A stretch of 64,000 nucleotides of DNA from Nostoc sp. S4. Its GTDB lineage: Bacteria; Cyanobacteriota; Cyanobacteriia; Cyanobacteriales; Nostocaceae. The position numbers were made by a program, and so were the translations under genes. The notes under the pieces are model-generated. The model had not been told where the DNA came from, did not search any database, and saw nothing but the letters and a program-made list of their open reading frames with translations. Below are positions 16,778-25,966 of this stretch, one piece after another. How positions within the stretch are numbered: position 1 is the first letter of the stretch; each line of letters opens with the position of its first letter. The stretch is from NCBI GenBank assembly GCA_029379225.1, contig JAQYWR010000014.1, positions 62,001-126,000 on the forward strand. Reading direction: 5' to 3'.

Positions 16778-16981
16778 ATGCAACGATACACATATATGAA
16801 AGTAGGTCAGTCTGTAGTATTGACTGACCACATAACGGGTGATGAGTTAATTTTACGAGGTGATGACTATATCATTTTTGTAAATGAGGTTATCAACATG
16901 ACTAAAAAGTTAGTGTTTCCCCAAGCTAAGTGGTCAAATCGTAGTGAATTCATTGACTATCATATTAGTCAATACTTTTAA
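16778..16981 (+). CDS. small hypothetical protein
   Basis: The 67-residue frame begins MQRYTYMKVGQSVVLTDHIT and contains GDELILRGDDYIIFVNE. It has normal amino-acid composition and no hydrophobic segment. An alternative ATG at 16796 would remove six residues. No family is recognised and no clear ribosome binding site is seen. The composition looks more like a gene than chance, but evidence is thin. Confidence 0.35.
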   Translation: MQRYTYMKVGQSVVLTDHITGDELILRGDDYIIFVNEVINMTKKLVFPQAKWSNRSEFIDYHISQYF

Positions 16982-17377
16982 AATCTGAGATGATGCCTTT
17001 AGAAGGGTGATTTATATTTCTTTACTCTTATTTTCATCAAAGTTCCAATCAGCAAGCTTTATCTGTTGACTTCTGTGTGTGTCCTCTTAAAACAAAAGTA
17101 GGGTGTATTAGCGTGTAACACAACCCAACAAACCTGCTGTTGGGTTGAGCAAAGCGAAACCCAAACTACTACAAAGTAAATTCCTAACCTATTTTATCGC
17201 GATCTGTAGTTAGCCGTAGAGCGTTACAAAAAATTGTGCTTCAAATATATGAAAAAGGCTGTAAATATGTAAACATCTTCTTTATACTAGTTAAGTAACT
17301 TTACTGAGGCATTTTTCTCTAGCAGGGAAAAATTGCTGGCAAAGTAAAATTATTTATCATTGGAATAAGGAGTATAG
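16982..17377. repeat. intergenic region with dispersed hairpin repeat (17122-17146)
   Basis: This 396-base spacer holds AACCCAACA (17122-17130) and its complement TGTTGGGTT (17138-17146), the same element as at 8177-8206, here followed by GAGCAAAGCGAAACCC. The last 100 bases should contain the promoter of the peptidase gene at 17378. Nothing else is recognised. Confidence 0.55.
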
Positions 17378-18850
17378 GTGAAACTTAAGACTTTCAATCA
17401 ACCACTGGCTATTTTATTAATATTTTTAACCACCCAGATAGCATTTAGTACTAGAGTTGGGAAAGCACAAACCCAAGCTGCATCTACAACTACTACAAAA
17501 TCAATTTGCTCTAATCAATTGAGAACAGCTGTAGATGCTGTTATCAATCGTCCTCTATTTAGTCGGATGCGTTGGGGAATTTTGGTGCAACCTTTGTCAG
17601 TGGGGTTAACTCTTTACAATCGAGATGCTGAGAAATACTTTACTCCAGCCTCTAACATGAAGTTGCTAACAACAGCAGCCGCATTGCAACAGTTGGGTGC
17701 TAATTTTCGGATTCGTACTTCTATTTATCAAAATGGTAATGGTGTTTTACGGGTTGTTGGTAGGGGAGATCCTAGTTTGAGTGATACTCAATTACAAACA
17801 TTAGCACAACAATTGAAACACAAAGGTATTACTCAAATTCAAGAATTAATTGCCGATGATAGTTATATTCAAGGAGATATTGTTAACCCTACTTGGCAAT
17901 GGGAAGATGTACAATCAGACTATGGCGCACCAGTCAACAGTTTTATTGTTAATCAGAATATTTTTAGTTTAAAACTAGTACCTCAGGCTGTAGGTAAACC
18001 TTTGCAAATAGTCTGGGACGACCCTAACGAAGCCAGACAGTGGCAGACAATTAATCAGTCAGTAACCATTGCCCAAAATCAACCGATTTATATCAATGTC
18101 ACCCGCGAGTTATCAGGAACAGTATTGCAAATTCAAGGACAATTAACAGCAAATTCTGAACCTTACTCATTAGATTTACCTGTAGTCGATCCTAATTATT
18201 ACTTTTTACGACGCTTCCGTACTGCTTTGGTAAAAGAAAAAATACCTTTAGGAAAAACATTAGTAGTATCTGGTGGAATTAATCAACAAGAAATAGCATT
18301 TGTAGAGTCACCACCTTTATCTGAATTATTGATGGAAACTCTGCAAAATAGTAATAATCTTTATGCTGAGGCATTATTAAGAGCATTAGCTGCGAAAAAA
18401 CCGCGAATGAAAAATCAGACTAGCACCGATGTAGGTTTGGAAGTTGTGAAAGCGAGTTTAACTCAATTGGGAGTCGATCCAGCAAATTATGTTTTAGTTG
18501 ATGGTTCGGGTTTATCACGTCGTGACTTAGTAACACCAGAAGCTTTTGTACAAACTTTGCGGGGAATGGCAAGAACGCCAGCAGCATCTATATATCGTGC
18601 ATCTTTACCTATAGCTGGTAAAAGTGGAACCCTAAAAGACCGTTTTCAAAACACACCAGCTGAGGGTATTGTGCAAGCTAAAACAGGTACTTTAACAGGT
18701 ATAGTTTCTCTGTCCGGATATGTGAATGCACCTAAGTATCAACCGTTAGTTTTTAGTATTATTGTCAATCAATCGCAACAACCTGCGACAGTTGTGCGCC
18801 AAGCAATTGATGAAATTGTCGTTTTGTTAGCCGAATTGCAGCGTTGTTAA
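17378..18850 (+). CDS. dacB: D-alanyl-D-alanine carboxypeptidase/endopeptidase, PBP4 (S13) family
   Basis: S13 peptidases trim or cleave peptidoglycan cross-links in the periplasm. The 490-residue protein has a signal peptide (PLAILLIFLTTQIAFS) and the three penicillin-binding motifs: SxxK as SNMK (Ser92-Lys95, in PASNMKLLTTAAAL), SxN as SNN in NSNNLYAEALL, and KTG in QAKTGTLTG. The long insert between SxxK and SxN (VVGRGDPSLSD, QELIADDSY) is typical of PBP4. The start is a GTG with AAGGAG about 5 bases upstream. It is a single gene with no obvious operon partner. Confidence 0.93.
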   Translation: MKLKTFNQPLAILLIFLTTQIAFSTRVGKAQTQAASTTTTKSICSNQLRTAVDAVINRPLFSRMRWGILVQPLSVGLTLYNRDAEKYFTPASNMKLLTTAAALQQLGANFRIRTSIYQNGNGVLRVVGRGDPSLSDTQLQTLAQQLKHKGITQIQELIADDSYIQGDIVNPTWQWEDVQSDYGAPVNSFIVNQNIFSLKLVPQAVGKPLQIVWDDPNEARQWQTINQSVTIAQNQPIYINVTRELSGTVLQIQGQLTANSEPYSLDLPVVDPNYYFLRRFRTALVKEKIPLGKTLVVSGGINQQEIAFVESPPLSELLMETLQNSNNLYAEALLRALAAKKPRMKNQTSTDVGLEVVKASLTQLGVDPANYVLVDGSGLSRRDLVTPEAFVQTLRGMARTPAASIYRASLPIAGKSGTLKDRFQNTPAEGIVQAKTGTLTGIVSLSGYVNAPKYQPLVFSIIVNQSQQPATVVRQAIDEIVVLLAELQRC

Positions 18851-18916
18851 TAAAAATTGAGAGATTCTAAATTTTGCATCTCTACATTTATTTGTTAAAA
18901 GTTGATTGATAAATGC

Positions 18917-19050
18917 TACAGCAGTTTGCAAGTAAATGAGGTACAAAATGCAGGAATTAAAATCAGATATAAACAGTTTCTGCCTCCTGCCTCCTGCCTC
19001 CTGCCTCAAAACCCGTAGCTTTATACTTCATGCAAGAGAAAACTGCTGTA
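18917..19050. mobile_element. MITE-like element with TACAGCAGTTT termini
   Basis: The 134-bp element begins TACAGCAGTTT and ends with its exact complement AAACTGCTGTA. Inside it has TGAGGTACAAAATGCAGGA and a run of TGCCTCC heptamers (18981-19007). A relative at 55647-55775 shares the ends, the GAGGTACAAAA segment and a (A)TGCAA segment near the right end. It has no coding capacity. A further element at 33305-33464 has similar ends. Confidence 0.65.
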
Positions 19051-19080
19051 AAAGTAGCAACTCTTTAATCGGACACAATA

Positions 19081-20856
19081 TTATTCCATACCCCTTTGCT
19101 GAAACATTGCCATCAACTTACGCTTACGAGCGTGGGTTTGCATCAAATTTTGCCGATAGCTTAACCAGTCTGCCTTTCTGCCAGATTCCAAATAAGCAGT
19201 ACGTGCCTTTTTTAGCCATTCGATCGCATAGTAATAGTATTCTGCTTTACCTGCATCGATAATTTTTTCAGCACGGCTACCAGCATTGGCAATCACCCAA
19301 TCAGGATTATCAAGGATAGCAGCATCCATGACCCGGTAAATTAATTCAGAATAATAAGAACTAAGTTCGCTGACGATCGCAATAGCATCATCAACTAGTC
19401 CCTCGTGCAAGAAAATATCCACCTTGTCTGATTCTGTTCCCCAACCACCATAATTACGGATAATTCTCAACAGGTCTGTTTTGACACTTTCCCAGTTTTC
19501 GCCAGCTAATTCTTGCATCTTTTGGTAATCAAAAAACGAGGGTTTGACTTGGAAAGCTGCCTTGATTGCTAATAAAGCAGCTTCACTGTTACCCAACTGT
19601 AGAGCTAAATTACTTGTCCAAATTCCCAATTCGTACTGACAATTACCTGGTAAATTTAAGCCATTCTCGGCGATATTTAATGCTTGCTGTAATGCTCCCT
19701 GAACGCTGACGAGTGTTTTAGCAAGAGCAAAGGCTTCTTCCTTTGAGTTCATCTGGGTTTGAGCAGCATCAATTGCTTCTTCTACTCTGCCTAAACGCCC
19801 TAGCATTGTTAAGTACTGCTGAGTTTGCCCTTCTGCCTCGGCTAAATACAGGTATTCTTGGTAACGTTCCTGACGTTCGAGAATTTTTAGGCGAATTAGT
19901 GCTAAATCATCTGCATAGTCGGGCACATCTTCCTCCCAAGCTCCTCTTTCGGTGATATTCCCTTGGAGAACTTGCACTAAAGGTGGATAATCCCAATCTT
20001 GGCGTAAAGCCTCCATAATCATCCCAAAATCAGCATTCCATTCATCTTGCCATGCTTCTAAATTTATTTGAATATCAACTTTTTCCTCTGGGGTGAGTTC
20101 GACACTGAGAATTGCATCACACCAAGCTTGATTTAGTTCCTGGACAATTTCATCATTTTCAGCGCCGTATTCTGCAACATCGTCCCAACTTTCTACGCAG
20201 GTAGAAGTAATCGCCTCTAAAATAGCGATCGCATTTTCAGCCTCTCCCCGTTCGCTGAAATCTACCGCAGCTTGCACTACACTCAGCAATTCTTCAGCAA
20301 TCGGGTCTTCTTCGTAACCCTCCTCAAAACACTGCACAGCTTCCCGGAGAATCTGCCGCACTTCTCGCCGAAAGGGAGCTGCATCGATACTACTGCGTCG
20401 TACAGGTTTTATGATTCGTTCCCCGACAGCAGCAGTCATCCAGTTAACACGGCGGTCAATCGCCTCAATCAGTCGCGGATATTCTGCTACCAACTCTTGC
20501 AGCAGCCTTTGAGTTTGGACGCTATCTAAGCGATTGAGTAATTCTTCTAGGGTGGGGCGCTGCCGGATGTGTTCTGAATGACGGGCACAGACGAGCATTG
20601 TCGCCACAATATGTTTGCACCACCCATCAAAGTTGTAAGCACACGTACAGTTTACAGAACTCAATCCACTGCTATCAAAACTCAGGCTGACATGATAAGG
20701 TCTGGCTTCATTGCCCATAACATCTGCCTCAAGCAAACCACCACGTTGGGTGATAGCATTGACAGCACCAGCTTGATAGTATGCCTCGCCGCGCTGGAAA
20801 GATTTGGCGTTGGCATGACGGCGGATAGTAAACTCACTAATTTGGGGAATAGACAT
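19081..20856 (-). CDS. SWIM zinc-finger protein
   Basis: The 591-residue protein has a SWIM zinc finger near the N-terminus: CTCAYNFDGWCKHIVATML gives the CxC..CxH ligands at about residues 70-84, preceded by a beta-rich segment (RGEAYYQAGAV). The rest is helical and TPR-like, with repeated Leu/Ala-rich helices and RLDSVQTQRLLQELV after the finger. SWIM domains bind DNA or proteins; cyanobacterial members of this length are mostly uncharacterised. There is no signal peptide, so it is cytoplasmic. Nothing nearby suggests a pathway. The ATG at 20854-20856 is a standard start. Confidence 0.88.
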   Translation of the reverse strand: MSIPQISEFTIRRHANAKSFQRGEAYYQAGAVNAITQRGGLLEADVMGNEARPYHVSLSFDSSGLSSVNCTCAYNFDGWCKHIVATMLVCARHSEHIRQRPTLEELLNRLDSVQTQRLLQELVAEYPRLIEAIDRRVNWMTAAVGERIIKPVRRSSIDAAPFRREVRQILREAVQCFEEGYEEDPIAEELLSVVQAAVDFSERGEAENAIAILEAITSTCVESWDDVAEYGAENDEIVQELNQAWCDAILSVELTPEEKVDIQINLEAWQDEWNADFGMIMEALRQDWDYPPLVQVLQGNITERGAWEEDVPDYADDLALIRLKILERQERYQEYLYLAEAEGQTQQYLTMLGRLGRVEEAIDAAQTQMNSKEEAFALAKTLVSVQGALQQALNIAENGLNLPGNCQYELGIWTSNLALQLGNSEAALLAIKAAFQVKPSFFDYQKMQELAGENWESVKTDLLRIIRNYGGWGTESDKVDIFLHEGLVDDAIAIVSELSSYYSELIYRVMDAAILDNPDWVIANAGSRAEKIIDAGKAEYYYYAIEWLKKARTAYLESGRKADWLSYRQNLMQTHARKRKLMAMFQQRGME

Positions 20857-21318
20857 CGGGCGATCGCCTGTGTAAGTCCTCTTGATAAATCCAGCTTATG
20901 TCTTAGACTAATGCGCTGTAAAGAATCTATAACTGTAGCTGAGTTCGATGGAACCTAACCCCAACCCCTTTCCTGCAACACAAAAGGCAAAAAATTTACA
21001 ACTTAGAATTAAAAAATAGTGTTTTTCAGCCTCTTCCCACTTGGAGGAGAGGAATGGAAGCGGGGTTAAGTGAGAATCTATCTAGCTGACGTTAACTTTG
21101 AAACAAAAAGTGCTTGTCCGACTTGAGAAACAAGACTTGATGAGTTTAATAATATTGATAGCTGCGGTTCAAACCCAAGCATGTCAAAATTTATTAAGTA
21201 AGCGGACATAATAAAATGTAAAATCCATAGCGAAATCTTTTACTGTTGAGGGTTTTACCTTCTGCCTTTTGCCTCCTGTCTCCTGCCTTCTACTTATCAA
21301 AATTTCATCTATATTTTG
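20857..21318. repeat. intergenic region with dispersed inverted repeat
   Basis: The spacer contains CCTAACCCCAACCCCTTTCC near 20954-20973 and GGAAGCGGGGTTAAG near 21056-21070, an inverted pair of a kind scattered through cyanobacterial genomes, and a heptamer run (TGCCTCC-type) at 21258-21291. I see no gene. Confidence 0.5.
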
Positions 21319-21762
21319 TTATTTACCTGAGCAGTAGCTATTAATTTCACTGACTATTGAAGTCTCTTCCTGCCCACTTTTTTGCAGAGATACCAAGGAG
21401 TTCTTTGCTGCTGAGGAATTCTTTTTATCTATAGCTGTTGCGGCATTATTCAATTCTTTAATGATGTCTTGATAAAGTTTAAGAAAGCGTCCTTGAAAAC
21501 CTTGGAGTTTTTCATCTTTAATTTCTAGTGCTTTCATCTGTTGGGCAAATGGGTCTATCTTTTGGGCAAGTTCAGTTAATGCTTTAGAACCTTTTGGCTG
21601 ATTGGGATTTTTCCCGAATTCCTGACCGAGAGTAGATGCTTGATTGGCAACTTTAATGATTTTGTTACATTGGGCAACTTTACTTTCTCCACAACTTGCA
21701 AATAATAATGCGATCGCAGTTGTGATTGAAAGTATAAAACTTTGCTTAAATCCATGTTGCAT
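21319..21762 (-). CDS. small lipoprotein of unknown function
   Basis: The 147-residue protein has a lipoprotein signal peptide (SFILSITTAIALLFASC, lipobox LFASC with Cys24), so it is probably anchored in a membrane facing the periplasm. The mature part is helical and lysine-rich, with three conserved-looking helices (VAQCNKIIKVANQA, FLKLYQDIIKELNNAATAID, VSEINSYC). Two further cysteines are present. I do not recognise a domain. The next gene downstream on this strand begins far away, so it is likely monocistronic. Confidence 0.78.
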   Translation of the reverse strand: MQHGFKQSFILSITTAIALLFASCGESKVAQCNKIIKVANQASTLGQEFGKNPNQPKGSKALTELAQKIDPFAQQMKALEIKDEKLQGFQGRFLKLYQDIIKELNNAATAIDKKNSSAAKNSLVSLQKSGQEETSIVSEINSYCSGK

Positions 21763-22023
21763 ACGTTCTATTATCTCCGACTATGTTTCTTTGAAAGTTG
21801 GGTAAAGGAAATTGATAGTCAGCAAAAATACTTTTTTTTAAAAATCTCTATTTCTGCTTCTGATATCGTATGCAGCTAATCACTAATGATTAAAATCTCT
21901 GTGCTTGAGAGTGTCAGTCTAAACAATAGTCTTTAACCGCAGATGATATAACTTCTTTATCCCTGCTACTTTATACTCCATTTTTTTGCATATGTGTATG
22001 TAATTTCACTGAAATAAATAAAT

Positions 22024-24684
22024 TTATTCTGCCAATTTTGGTATTAACTTCAATGTCACACTAGTATTTGCTGTAACATTCTTTTGTTGCCACATGCGGT
22101 GGTATTCAATCTGACGCCAAGGCTCAACCATATCCTTGTAGTGCCTATGGAACGCATGACCTGATTGTCCGGGGGTGTGAATGAAAAGTGAGTTATCCAA
22201 ATTTGCCAAATCTACAATCATCCGCAGTGAAGGAATATCCGTAACTTCAAAGGATTTGTTCGCCTCCCAGCGGTTAGCATTTACTGTTTCGCCGTTACCC
22301 GCCGTGGCAAAAGCACCACGATTGAATAAAGCTTCAATTGGTGCAACCCCAGATTTACCTAAGGTGGCATTACGAAAAGTAACAGTATGCAGTTTGCCCC
22401 AATTCCAGTTTTTCGAGTCTTTACCTTGAATACGTTCTAGTTCATCCACAGCTTTAGTAAAAGATTCCCGGAGGATTTGGTCGCGGTTCTCAACTTTTGG
22501 GGTGTTGCGATTATCCCACCAAGAACTATCAGGCTGTTTGACCAGATTTGCTACCACAGCATACCAGCGATCGCCGCCATCGGCAAAGTACCTTTGAGGC
22601 AATCGATCGTCAAATGTATCTGCTAGCAGGTGTTTCCAGAATACTTCAAATAGAGCCGCAGCAGGCGATGTCATTTCCAACTGCAAATTCCAATCTCGTA
22701 GTAGTTTTTGGGCTGCTTGCAAGCTGGGTGTATCGACTGCGAGCGATTGTAGTAGTGGTACTAGGGTTTGTGCATTCAGATTGCGATCGTCACCCTGTAT
22801 GTGCTGTACATCTTTGAGAGAAATCGGCTGAGTTTGTTGTGAAATCATCTCGACAATCCGCTTTGCCCGATAGCCATAAACCCAGTCTGCGGTTATTAAA
22901 TAAGGGTATTCACGCATAACTGAATTATTAGCAGTAACAATAAAACCTGCGGTTGGATTAAAACTTTTGGGCAACTCTTCAAAATCAATATAGCCTTGCC
23001 ACTCATACTCATCCGTCCAACCAGGAACCGGATAACGTCCATCTCCCTTAGCTCGAATCGGAAATTTACCAGGCATTTGGTAGCCAATGTTGCCATCAAT
23101 GTCAGCATAGACCAAATTTTGAGCCGGGACATCATAGTTGCTAGCAGCAGTGCGGAATTCCTGCCAGTTTTGGGCACGATTTATCTGGGGAATAGCATAC
23201 CCTAGCTTGGAAGGTTCTAAGGCTGTCCAACGTAGAGCAACAGCATAATTTGGCGGTAATTCCAGGGGTTGATAGCGAGTTACATTTAATGGGGAAAATG
23301 AAGCAGATGAGGGTGATGTTACTTCCGTATATTCTTTATTTTTAAATGCTATTTCTGAATGTAACTTAATATGGCTGGGTTGGAACTGCTGGAGATTGGG
23401 TGAAACATCAGAGAGAATCGGCCCGTGTCGGGTATAGCGCACTGTTTGCACAATTGGCTGACTTCCTGCAACTTGAATCGTCTCTGGAACGAGTTGCATA
23501 TCAACCCATTTACCATTTACCTCATACTGGTTGGGGTTTTTCGGGTTGATTTTCTCAATGTATAAATCCATAACATCAGATTGGACATTAGTTACACCCC
23601 AGGCAATGCGATCGCTATGACCGATAACTACTCCAATCGTTCCTGCAAAGGAAAAACCAGCAACATTATAAGGACATTCTGCACTCTTCGGCGTACAGTG
23701 TAAATCAACCTCATACCAAATAGAAGGAATTTGCACGCTCAAGTGGGGATCGTTAGCCAAAATCGGCTTCCCTGTAGCCGTGCGTTTGCCAGATATCACC
23801 CAGTTATTTGAACCAATGCCAATTCCCGTAGAACCAATTAATTTTTCCAAAGCCATCATTGGCTGAGTAATTGATTCTAAAGCAGAGAAGAGGGAACAAG
23901 ACCTGGGCAAAGAACTCTCCGTGTCTTTTTGTCCCCTTATCTCCTTATCCTCTTTCTTCTCAAACTCCGACAAAATCACCGGTAAATCTTGAGGATACGG
24001 CGGAAAAAGTTCTTCTACTTGAGCAGGAGTGAGGGTTTTAAGCAGTATTGCACGTTCAATTTCATTTTGGAAATTTCTGCCCAAATCATAAGCCATCACC
24101 TTACCCCAAGTCAGAGAATGCAGTATTTGCCAAGGCTCTGGCTGATATCCCGGATTGAGGAATTTTAGCACAGCATATTCTAAACTCAAGGTGCTGCCTT
24201 GATGTTTTGCTAAATAAGCGTTGACACCATCAGCATAAGCTTCCAAGTACGCTCTCATCTCTGCATTAATCAGCTGGATTTCTTGCTGCGCCACCCTCGC
24301 CCAACCCATTGTTCGCAGATATTTGTCAGTATCAATCTGAGACTCACCAAACATTTCTGAGAGTCGCCCAGAACCAATGTGTCGCCAAAAATCCATTTGC
24401 CAAAAGCGGTCTTGGGCGTGAATATAACCTTGCGCCATGAATAAATCGTGGGAATTGGTAGCATAAATATGGGGAATTCCCCATTTATCGCGCTCAACGG
24501 TTACTTCGGCTTTCAATCCGGGTAGCCCAATTGTGCCACTTTCTTGGGGAAATGATTGACGCCCAATGTGAGTGGCAAGTCCCATTAACAATAGCCCCAA
24601 GACTAACAGGAAAATCAGAGTAGTTTTGAGTCTTTCAAGTAACCAACGTTTCCTAGAGTTTTTTGTTTGGGCTTGCCGTGGCAT
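22024..24684 (-). CDS. penicillin/acyl-homoserine lactone acylase family protein
   Basis: This 886-residue Ntn hydrolase would be exported and cut itself to expose an N-terminal nucleophile. Residues 20-40 form a signal or membrane anchor. The alpha-subunit motif DKWGIPHIYA is at about residue 66, and the nucleophile is Ser292 in GIGSNNWVISGKR, the usual GSNNW. The beta subunit includes NDPHLSVQIPSIWYE, and its last part has GQSGHAFHRHYKDM. A homologue in Anabaena (AiiC) degrades acyl-homoserine lactones, so quorum quenching is a reasonable guess, but substrates cannot be read from sequence. A spacer of about 30 charged residues (EKKEDKEIRGQKD) lies before the cleavage site. Confidence 0.9.
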   Translation of the reverse strand: MPRQAQTKNSRKRWLLERLKTTLIFLLVLGLLLMGLATHIGRQSFPQESGTIGLPGLKAEVTVERDKWGIPHIYATNSHDLFMAQGYIHAQDRFWQMDFWRHIGSGRLSEMFGESQIDTDKYLRTMGWARVAQQEIQLINAEMRAYLEAYADGVNAYLAKHQGSTLSLEYAVLKFLNPGYQPEPWQILHSLTWGKVMAYDLGRNFQNEIERAILLKTLTPAQVEELFPPYPQDLPVILSEFEKKEDKEIRGQKDTESSLPRSCSLFSALESITQPMMALEKLIGSTGIGIGSNNWVISGKRTATGKPILANDPHLSVQIPSIWYEVDLHCTPKSAECPYNVAGFSFAGTIGVVIGHSDRIAWGVTNVQSDVMDLYIEKINPKNPNQYEVNGKWVDMQLVPETIQVAGSQPIVQTVRYTRHGPILSDVSPNLQQFQPSHIKLHSEIAFKNKEYTEVTSPSSASFSPLNVTRYQPLELPPNYAVALRWTALEPSKLGYAIPQINRAQNWQEFRTAASNYDVPAQNLVYADIDGNIGYQMPGKFPIRAKGDGRYPVPGWTDEYEWQGYIDFEELPKSFNPTAGFIVTANNSVMREYPYLITADWVYGYRAKRIVEMISQQTQPISLKDVQHIQGDDRNLNAQTLVPLLQSLAVDTPSLQAAQKLLRDWNLQLEMTSPAAALFEVFWKHLLADTFDDRLPQRYFADGGDRWYAVVANLVKQPDSSWWDNRNTPKVENRDQILRESFTKAVDELERIQGKDSKNWNWGKLHTVTFRNATLGKSGVAPIEALFNRGAFATAGNGETVNANRWEANKSFEVTDIPSLRMIVDLANLDNSLFIHTPGQSGHAFHRHYKDMVEPWRQIEYHRMWQQKNVTANTSVTLKLIPKLAE

Positions 24685-24947
24685 TGTTGAGTTAAATCAC
24701 GCGACGTTACAACGTTGATATTACAGTAGAGTGAGTAATATTGATTTGATCTGAAGCTTTGTGTTCAGTACGACATCGAGAATAATTACTCTTGTACTTT
24801 AACTTTGCTCTTATGAACACACCACATCGTCCGCCCATCCTCAAACCAGATGAGATTTAAGTAGGTAGGTAGGAAAATTTATCGTTAAGGTAAGGCAGGA
24901 GGCAGGGGGCAGAAGGCAGGAGGAAAAAGAGTTTTAGTCTAATTAAT

Positions 24948-24985
24948 CTTTCTTCACACAGTTTGGTTTTATTGCACCGACTTAC
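24948..24985 (+). repeat. dispersed 38-bp repeat (copy A)
   Basis: The sequence starting CTTTCTTCACACAGTTTGG and ending in TTGCACCGACTTAC recurs on the minus strand at 35456-35494 with almost no change, as a degenerate copy at 1341-1380, and in part near 45003-45018 (CACCGACTTACTTA). Heptamer repeats (24893-24924) lie just before it. It covers the apparent start of the next frame. Confidence 0.65.
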
Positions 24986-25592
24986 TTACACCTTCTGTAA
25001 ATATTTTGATTTAAAGTTTGCTCCAACTGATATCCTAAGAGAATTGGGAGCAACTTTAACCAAAGCAGCAATTAATTTACCAGTTAACACCAATCAAATA
25101 AAGAGACTAGGTGACCTCAAGGAACGTTTGGAAGAAGCAATAACTCGTGTTAGTCTCACGAGTGAAGCTGCACGGCGGGAAGTTCTAATTGCTCCCATTC
25201 TCTTGGAAGTGGCACATATTACTGAATCAACAATTAATATTGAATATCCTATTGAGATTAACCAATACCTTAGAGGTGATTTGGACTATTATCTGCAATC
25301 AAAACAAGACATATTAGTAGTAGAGGCAAAACAAGCCGATCTGACGCGAGGGTTTACACAGTTAGCTGTAGAATTGATTGCTCTCGATCAATGGGTAGAG
25401 TCGGATGAACTTGTATTATATGGTGCGGTAACAACTGGCGATATTTGGCAGTTTGGTAGCTTCCAACGTGAAAAGCGGATGATAACTCAAGACTTAATGC
25501 TATATAGAGTCCCGACTGATTTAGAAGTCTTAATGCAGATTTTAGTTGGAATTCTCCAGCAAATAAATAATAGTTTAATGGCTACTTTATAA
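24963..25592 (+). CDS. conserved hypothetical protein with nuclease-like fold, uncertain 5' end
   Basis: The frame encodes up to 209 residues. The core (TLTKAAINLPVNTNQIKRLG, SEAARREVLIAPILLEVA, LDYYLQSKQDILVVEAKQAD, LIALDQWVESDE) resembles a cyanobacterial family distantly like the N-terminal nuclease domain of type I restriction R subunits; the D(x)n ExK pattern (GDLDYYL .. VVEAK) supports a PD-(D/E)XK-like fold. The only starts are TTG codons at 24963 and 24972, and both lie within a dispersed repeat, so the original start may have been lost or replaced. No restriction or modification genes are nearby. Function unknown. Confidence 0.6.
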   Translation: MVLLHRLTYTFCKYFDLKFAPTDILRELGATLTKAAINLPVNTNQIKRLGDLKERLEEAITRVSLTSEAARREVLIAPILLEVAHITESTINIEYPIEINQYLRGDLDYYLQSKQDILVVEAKQADLTRGFTQLAVELIALDQWVESDELVLYGAVTTGDIWQFGSFQREKRMITQDLMLYRVPTDLEVLMQILVGILQQINNSLMATL

Positions 25593-25614
25593 CTGCAAAA
25601 TTTAGCTAAGCAAA

Positions 25615-25688
25615 AAATCAGCCGAGTTACAATAACTAGATGAATATGAAGGTATTGAACAGTTAGCGGTGATGATTAAAACAGTGAA
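25615..25688 (+). pseudogene. decayed fragment of a small conserved protein gene
   Basis: The frame reads SAELQ, stop (TAA), LDEYEGIEQLAVMIKT. This matches the last third of the broken gene at 28125-28487, which has TELQELNEYERIEHLVVMIK. A GAA codon has become TAA. Nothing upstream of it in this spacer matches the rest of the gene. Confidence 0.6.
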
Positions 25689-25805
25689 CAGTGAACAGTG
25701 AGCAGTAATCGCGGCGTTGGTGCGCTGTAACACTCGCACCAACGCCTACCACTAATTGGTGTCGTGTTTCCCCTTTGGATAAACACCTCATTCTTTACTA
25801 ATATA

Positions 25806-25843
25806 GCAGGAGGCAGAAGGCAGTTCTTGCTGGAGGCAGGAGG
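25806..25843. repeat. heptameric repeat run
   Basis: A run of GGAGGCA and GAAGGCA units lies in the 374-base spacer between the fragment at 25615 and the kinase gene. A short direct repeat with core AAGCAGATAA(T/C)TTACTTTATC follows at about 25915-25965, just after the kinase stop. No gene is seen. Confidence 0.5.
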
Positions 25844-25966
25844 TAAAACATTACTATTCCTAACATCTATGCTTTCAAGATGTTCTAACCTTTAATTCGC
25901 TTGCTATAACTGTTAAAGCAGATAATTTACTTTATCTAACTAAAGCAGATAACTTACTTTATCTAA

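Noticed and set aside
21150-21200. Possible tRNA T-loop (GGTTCAAACCC)
   Set aside because: No acceptor stem, anticodon arm or CCA-side pairing could be found around it. I found no tRNA or rRNA gene in the window by eye.
24963-25592. Restriction enzyme subunit
   Set aside because: The fold looks nuclease-like, but there are no methylase or specificity genes near it, so a restriction system is not supported.
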